A DNA stretch of 64,000 nt from Peredibacter starrii (GTDB taxonomy: Bacteria > Bdellovibrionota > Bacteriovoracia > Bacteriovoracales > Bacteriovoracaceae), in the NCBI RefSeq assembly GCF_034259205.1, contig NZ_CP139487.1:310001-374000 (forward strand), read 5' to 3'. This document shows positions 59,683 to 64,000 of the stretch, piece by piece. Each line of letters starts with the position of its first letter. Positions within the stretch are counted from its first letter, which is position 1. The notes below the pieces were generated by a model. It saw only the letters and a list, made by a program, of their open reading frames with translations, was not told where the DNA came from and did no database searches. The position numbers and the translations under genes are program-made.

Positions 59683-61025
59683 ATGTTAACTTCGTTTCTT
59701 TTTAATGTCACAGAAAATAATTCGTGAAGGGCCTCAAGGGCCTGGTGTTCCTCAGAATAGGTCAGAAAACTGTTCTGGGCCTGCTCAAGGAGGGTTTGAC
59801 CATTATTTTGTCCACGGCGAATGCGATAGAAGTCCAGAAATGGTCTCAACAGAGAATGTGAGGCCGAGATTTGTTCTGCCACCACGTCGATCTCGCGCAG
59901 GTTCTTAAGATGACCTTCGATTTTATTCGCGTCCGAGGTCTCGGCCTTAGACTCGTGATAAACGGTATCAATTGAAACCATCGCATAATCATGAAGACGT
60001 AAAAACTTTGTCAGAACTTCGTGATGAGTTTTAAGAAGTTCAATCTGTGCCGGAAGACACTTCGTCACTTCAAGATTCACGTCAAAGAGATTAAGAAGAA
60101 AATTCCAAAGAACTAGATGTGATTGATAAAACGGATAGTGATCATCAGTACTGTTGTGATTCTTTAAATAGGCCCCGAAAATGTTTTCGTGATCCGTGCT
60201 GTAGACGGCATATTCAGAATCAAGGGAGCGTTCTTTATTTTCAATGACCGGTGCCACTAAAGGCAAAAGAGCATGGGCCTTAAAAGTTTTGGTCTTAGAG
60301 CTAATGAAGAAATGACCTTCTCCATATGGAACAAGATTGAAGCCCTGAAAGTTTGAAGAAAGGAAAATTCCTCGTCCACCTGCCTCACAAAACTTAATGG
60401 CAGATAGAGTGGCCGGACCAATATACAAAGTTTGGGAAACATCCGAGACCAAATCGACTTCAGAAATGTCTTTGACTTGAAGATGAGAATAAGTCTGAGT
60501 GAGAAGATTAATGAATTCTTCCTGTTCATTTGAAGGAAATAAACTCGTGCTCGTCATGCCATAAGCAATCTGGCGTATCGAACCCATTCTTTCCTGGCCA
60601 CGTAGATTTCCACGAAGGCCCAGAATGTTTCGATAAACGTCCTGTAAATGAAACGTTAAAAACGGTGCACGTGCTTTAAGGGTCAGTAAATATGATGACC
60701 ATAGATCAGGAACAATCAGTTCGCCATTTTTTAAATGAGGACCGATTTTTGAAATAGCATTAACATTCCCATGAACTTCCCAGCTCGTTTCTTTCAGAGA
60801 AAGATTTACGCTGATGTCATAGTGAGAGGCCAGGACCTTCTTTGAATCTGTTGTAAATCCGGTAAGGACCGGTGAGGTGCGATCATAAACGATTCCGAAT
60901 GCCTCTTCATTCACCAGAAGAGTCAGTTCAAAATCTTTTAAATGCGAGTGATATTTCTCGAGGACTTGAATCGTTTCAAATAAAAAATAGGCGTCGTCTT
61001 GTTGGATGATTAATAGCTTTTTCAC
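59679..61025 (-). CDS. GT9-like (heptosyltransferase-fold) protein beside flagellar genes
   Basis: 448 residues. The N-terminus MKKLLIIQQDDAYFLFETIQVL and the middle LYIGPATLSAIKFCEAGGRGIFL resemble the two Rossmann domains of GT9 heptosyltransferases (the second echoes their GxxTxxxHLAAALG motif, but is degenerate). The ~150-residue C-terminal part is helical. It lies between a FliT-like gene and an unknown gene in the fliD-fliS operon, where Maf-type flagellin glycosyltransferases occur in other bacteria. Flagellin glycosylation is the hypothesis. An inactive GT fold is the alternative. Confidence 0.5.
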   Translation of the reverse strand: MKKLLIIQQDDAYFLFETIQVLEKYHSHLKDFELTLLVNEEAFGIVYDRTSPVLTGFTTDSKKVLASHYDISVNLSLKETSWEVHGNVNAISKIGPHLKNGELIVPDLWSSYLLTLKARAPFLTFHLQDVYRNILGLRGNLRGQERMGSIRQIAYGMTSTSLFPSNEQEEFINLLTQTYSHLQVKDISEVDLVSDVSQTLYIGPATLSAIKFCEAGGRGIFLSSNFQGFNLVPYGEGHFFISSKTKTFKAHALLPLVAPVIENKERSLDSEYAVYSTDHENIFGAYLKNHNSTDDHYPFYQSHLVLWNFLLNLFDVNLEVTKCLPAQIELLKTHHEVLTKFLRLHDYAMVSIDTVYHESKAETSDANKIEGHLKNLREIDVVAEQISASHSLLRPFLDFYRIRRGQNNGQTLLEQAQNSFLTYSEEHQALEALHELFSVTLKRNEVNI

Positions 61026-61027
61026 AG

Positions 61028-61375
61028 CTACTTCACATCATTCAAGTTGTAACCCTTGATGTTCTCGCGGCTGCGTGAAGTCTGATCAATCTCAAGCTTA
61101 AGGGTCGCCTGGTATTCTTGAAGTTTTACCAGAAGTTTTTCATCCAGCTTCTTGATGTACTCAATCTGGCGATTAAGATCAGCACGTTTTTCGTCCGTGA
61201 CTTCATTCCAGTCAATTTGAACCGAGATCTTTTCAATGATTTGGAGCAAGCGCTCACGATTTTCTGTAAAGCTGTCCAGTTGTGTGCCTTGTGAAAAGTC
61301 ACACTCGAGGATGGCCTCAGTCATCGTGATCGCCTTCATAATAAATTCTTCGAAGAGGAGGGTTAGTTTATCCAT
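61028..61375 (-). CDS. FliT-like small helical protein
   Basis: 115 residues, all helical, following fliS where fliT normally lies. FliT is the FliD export chaperone. The sequence itself (LLFEEFIMKAITMTEAIL...RRADLNRQIEYIKKLDEKL-type) is too short and variable for a firm family call. Its ATG overlaps the fliS stop by one base. Confidence 0.5.
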   Translation of the reverse strand: MDKLTLLFEEFIMKAITMTEAILECDFSQGTQLDSFTENRERLLQIIEKISVQIDWNEVTDEKRADLNRQIEYIKKLDEKLLVKLQEYQATLKLEIDQTSRSRENIKGYNLNDVK

Positions 61376-61770
61376 TAAGCGCTCTTAACTGGGGTTTGAG
61401 TTTTAAGGTTTTTAATCGCCTCAGTCCAACCGTCGTAAAGAGTGTTAAGTACTTTCAGACAACCTTCAAGATGACTTTTCTCAATCTTGATGTTCGCCTG
61501 TGTACTTGAATAAAGGATATAGTCGTAAAGTGAAGCAAGTTCTTTTGCCACTTCACCACCAACTTCAAAGTCGAGACTGTTAGACAGTTCAACGATGATG
61601 TCTTGCATTTTGCCGATGTACTCGCCTTTCTTAGCAACGTTCTTTTGTTCGATTGCTTCGATGGCCTTCTTACAGTTTTTAATAGCAGCTTGATAAAGCA
61701 TAAGTAGGATTTGTTCCTTACTTGCTGTCTCTACCGATGTCTTTTTATATGCACCTAAACCGTAGCTCAT
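61375..61770 (-). CDS. fliS: Flagellin export chaperone FliS
   Basis: 131 residues. GAYKKTSVETASKEQILLMLYQ is the family N-terminus, followed by the KGEYIGKMQDIIVEL and LYDYILYSSTQANI helices. It binds the flagellin C-terminus and prevents early assembly. AGGAGGG lies before the ATG. Follows fliD by 33 bp. Confidence 0.94.
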   Translation of the reverse strand: MSYGLGAYKKTSVETASKEQILLMLYQAAIKNCKKAIEAIEQKNVAKKGEYIGKMQDIIVELSNSLDFEVGGEVAKELASLYDYILYSSTQANIKIEKSHLEGCLKVLNTLYDGWTEAIKNLKTQTPVKSA

Positions 61771-61803
61771 TTGGACCCTCCTCCAATGTCGCTTACTATT
61801 TTA

Positions 61804-63189
61804 TCATAATTGCTGAATGCCCGGTGGGGCGGCAAAACCTGCAAGGCCCGCACCCTGACCTTTGATCTTAGAAATTGTCTCTTCCAGTCGGGCAAACTTC
61901 GCCTTCAAAATATCTTCTTTCTGGGCGATCGTGCGCTGACGATTGGCGATCTGACGATCAATCTGATTGATTTGGCTTTGTAGACCACCCTTACGTGTTG
62001 GTAACACACCGGTGGGTTGAGAAAGTAGCGTTTGTGCTGTCTCATCCAGGATGTCGATAAAGCCCTTCGACTTTCCATTTTCCAGGGAGTACTTACCAGT
62101 CAGGGTTTGTGATACTGACTTGTAATCTTTTGAAAGCGCCTGTTCGAATTTGGCCTGATCAAATTTCAAAAGACCGTCACGTTGGAAAGTCACACCCAGG
62201 TCACCCATTCTCATGGGACCTGCGTCAGTCATTACCGATGTGAAGACCGCTGAACGAACCCTGCTTTCAATGGTAGTAAGTGTTGAGTCACCACCCAGTG
62301 TACGTTGCGTATCAGTTTTCTCATCGAGTGAGTTTTGCTCTTTAATGAATTTTAAAACGTTGTTGATGTTATCGATGAGGCTGTTGACCTTACCACCGAT
62401 CTTCTGAACGTCTTCCGTGATTTCAATATTGATCTCTTCACCCGGAAGGGCCTTTTTAAGATCAATCGTCACACCCGGAATAAGATCCGTGACTTTGTTA
62501 CTTGGAACTTCAATTTCAAATCCATCGAGTTTTACCTTGGCATCTTGAGCTGGTCGCTCTTGCTCAAAGTAAATATCCACTTCGCCGTCTACCAGATAAA
62601 GATATGGGAATTCAACGCGGTTCCCATCACCCGTTTCCGTCATTGAGACAATCAAGCGATATGGTTCATCGGAGTCTTTACCATCGTTTACGACGTTCGC
62701 CCTGATGCCTAATTCCGAGTCACCGTTAATGAGTTTGGCGATTCCAGAGAGAGTCGCGTGCTTTTCATCCACGTAGATTTCTTTTTCATCTCCGTTAGGA
62801 AGATTCACACGGATATATCCAACCCCAACATAGGTCTTATCTTTGTCTTCCACACCATTACTAATGGCCGAAGATTTCTGAGCGAGTTGCACGACTTCAA
62901 GTTGATACTTACCAGGATCGGCGATGTTCTTATCTGCCGTAACATTAATGTGTTTGCTGTCACCGGTATTGATTGCTAGTTCGCGGAGTGAACGGGCGTT
63001 CTTATTTTTTAGAACTTCACCACGCATGTTTTCCACCAGCGTAGTAAGCTGCTGCACGAGAGATTTTTTGTCGTTGATCTTGCCCTTACGGACTTCCATC
63101 TGCTGAATAGGAATTTTTTCAGCTTCAACAATTTGCTGAACAATGTCCTTAGGCAGACCTGAATTGATTGATCCGAACGAAATCCCCAA
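61804..63189 (-). CDS. fliD: Flagellar filament cap protein FliD
   Basis: 461 residues. FliD_N (GLPKDIVQQIVEAEKIPIQQM with NDKKSLVQQLTTLVENMR) and FliD_C (LGGDSTLTTIESRVRSAVF, LGVTFQRDGLLKFDQAKFEQAL) are clear, with a C-terminal coiled coil ending AQKEDILKAKFARLEETISK. The start is TTG at 63189, with GGAGG upstream. It heads the minus-strand operon that continues with fliS. Caps the filament so that flagellin can polymerise. Confidence 0.95.
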   Translation of the reverse strand: MGISFGSINSGLPKDIVQQIVEAEKIPIQQMEVRKGKINDKKSLVQQLTTLVENMRGEVLKNKNARSLRELAINTGDSKHINVTADKNIADPGKYQLEVVQLAQKSSAISNGVEDKDKTYVGVGYIRVNLPNGDEKEIYVDEKHATLSGIAKLINGDSELGIRANVVNDGKDSDEPYRLIVSMTETGDGNRVEFPYLYLVDGEVDIYFEQERPAQDAKVKLDGFEIEVPSNKVTDLIPGVTIDLKKALPGEEINIEITEDVQKIGGKVNSLIDNINNVLKFIKEQNSLDEKTDTQRTLGGDSTLTTIESRVRSAVFTSVMTDAGPMRMGDLGVTFQRDGLLKFDQAKFEQALSKDYKSVSQTLTGKYSLENGKSKGFIDILDETAQTLLSQPTGVLPTRKGGLQSQINQIDRQIANRQRTIAQKEDILKAKFARLEETISKIKGQGAGLAGFAAPPGIQQL

Positions 63190-63315
63190 ATCTTTCCTCC
63201 ATGAAAGTAAGAGACGATTGGAGTCGGTTTCTCATCCTGAGAACCTACTAAAGATTATCATGTGGGTTAGTTGTCGCAAGCGGGAAGAAACTGCTGTAGA
63301 ATGATATCTACTTGA

Positions 63316-63353
63316 AAGGAAAAAGAGAGAAGGTGAACAACTCCCTCTCTCTT
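63316..63353. terminator. Hairpin upstream of fliD, terminator-like on the minus strand
   Basis: AAGAGAGAAGG (63323-63333) pairs with CCCTCTCTCTT (63343-63353) with one mismatch. On the minus strand the stem runs into TTTTTCC. No minus-strand gene is seen to its right, so its function is unclear. Confidence 0.35.
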
Positions 63354-63415
63354 CTTCAAAATCAGTCTATAGGTCTGGGAGCTTTTTAAAAGTCCCACTG
63401 TTCTGATCGGATAAT

Positions 63416-64000
63416 ATGGAAAATGCTTTAGCGAAAAACTCAAATATTATATGGGAAAAGTCGAAGTTCTTTATAAATCGACTACTTATCTACTTTTCTT
63501 TTTTGCTATTACCGGTCTGGATTCAGAAGACTCTTGAGATCAACATCTTCGTTCAGTCTCTTCTCATGCTCGCATATATCTTATTCATGGCGGGCCAGTG
63601 GTATCTATTAGGTAAAGAGATTGATCACCGTTTAAAAATTTACTTCCGCGCCAACTCCAGCATCGACCGCGTCCTTTACCGCGTGTTGATTGGGAATGCG
63701 ACCATGATGATCATCTTCAACATCATGACATTTATCCCGGAGGGGATTGTTCGCCACTTCTTCTGGGGCTTCTTTGTGGTCCTGGGATTGTTTTACTCAT
63801 GGCCCACCCGCGGGAAAATTATTGAAGAGTCCGTTTCAACTCAGTTCACGGAATATAAATATCTCGACTCATTTGAGAAGACGGTTTTGTTTCTGACTCT
63901 CGCCATGTTTGTGGCCAGTATGCCGAGCTTTCCGTTCTTTAGTAATCTTGAAACTTTTAAACTGATCGTAGATCCGGAAGAGAAAATGCACTCTCAAATC
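63416..64000 (+). CDS. Membrane protein, N-terminal part (gene cut by window end)
   Basis: The frame is open from ATG 63416 to the last base, 195 residues so far. Four hydrophobic helices can be read: NRLLIYFSFLLLPVWI, SLLMLAYILFMAGQWYLLG, ATMMIIFNIMTFIP and HFFWGFFVVLGLFYSW, and a fifth begins at FLTLAMFVASMPSF. Charged loops include RSSIDR-type and KTLEINIF segments. I do not recognise the family. The start has no strong ribosome site (the sequence before it is CGGATAAT). Confidence 0.6.
   Translation, partial: MENALAKNSNIIWEKSKFFINRLLIYFSFLLLPVWIQKTLEINIFVQSLLMLAYILFMAGQWYLLGKEIDHRLKIYFRANSSIDRVLYRVLIGNATMMIIFNIMTFIPEGIVRHFFWGFFVVLGLFYSWPTRGKIIEESVSTQFTEYKYLDSFEKTVLFLTLAMFVASMPSFPFFSNLETFKLIVDPEEKMHSQI

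Overview
The window reads as chromosome of a Gram-negative, flagellated, predatory-type bacterium, most likely of the Bdellovibrionota (Bacteriovorax/Peredibacter side). This is inferred from gene content, not from a search. The pointers are a MglA polarity GTPase beside dnaX-recR, a dcw cluster with meso-DAP-type MurE and no mraZ, many extended, leaderless-looking promoters, and three tandem genes joining a type IV pilin N-terminus to a phage-type S74 fibre chaperone. Coding density is high and many genes overlap by ATGA.

Layout. 1-5.9 kb: the 3' end of ppc, then small stress-type proteins (CsbD-like, two DUF1328 membrane proteins, an 86-residue basic protein) on four well-formed sigma-54 -24/-12 promoters, with an Hpt protein and an NtrC-type sigma-54 activator between them. 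5.9-10.6 kb: pdxH, a PAP2 phosphatase with a polyprenyl-phosphate-sugar synthase and a GT39 transferase, a membrane PilZ protein, tadA and tRNA-Ser(GGA). The 3' end of the tRNA is repeated 171 bp downstream. 11-17 kb: secreted proteins, a large soluble PAS/GAF histidine kinase, the 4.5S SRP RNA gene and a class D beta-lactamase lipoprotein.

17-39 kb: dnaX-ebfC-recR, a roadblock-like protein with mglA, dksA and mtnP, then the division and wall cluster rsmH-ftsL-ftsI-murE-murF-mraY-murD, a terminator, ftsW-murG-murC-murB-ftsQ-ftsA-ftsZ and a final terminator. The murD product is divergent and has Arg in place of the P-loop Lys. The ftsQ-position protein looks secreted rather than membrane-anchored. 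FtsZ has a very long Pro/Ala-rich linker.

39-46 kb is the most accessory-looking part: three overlapping genes, each of 525 codons, encoding pseudopilin/fibre/S74 chimeras, convergent with a secreted HExxH metallopeptidase and a small exported partner. 46-52 kb: RNase J with a membrane zinc-finger protein, uridine kinase, prmA-rsmE, an RDD protein and rfaE2. 52-64 kb: flagellin on a sigma-28-like promoter, a YcgR-like PilZ protein, an LpxH-like phosphoesterase, and a long minus-strand series fliD-fliS-(fliT-like)-GT9-like protein-unknown-histidine kinase-response regulator-nadK-recN. The window ends inside a membrane-protein gene.
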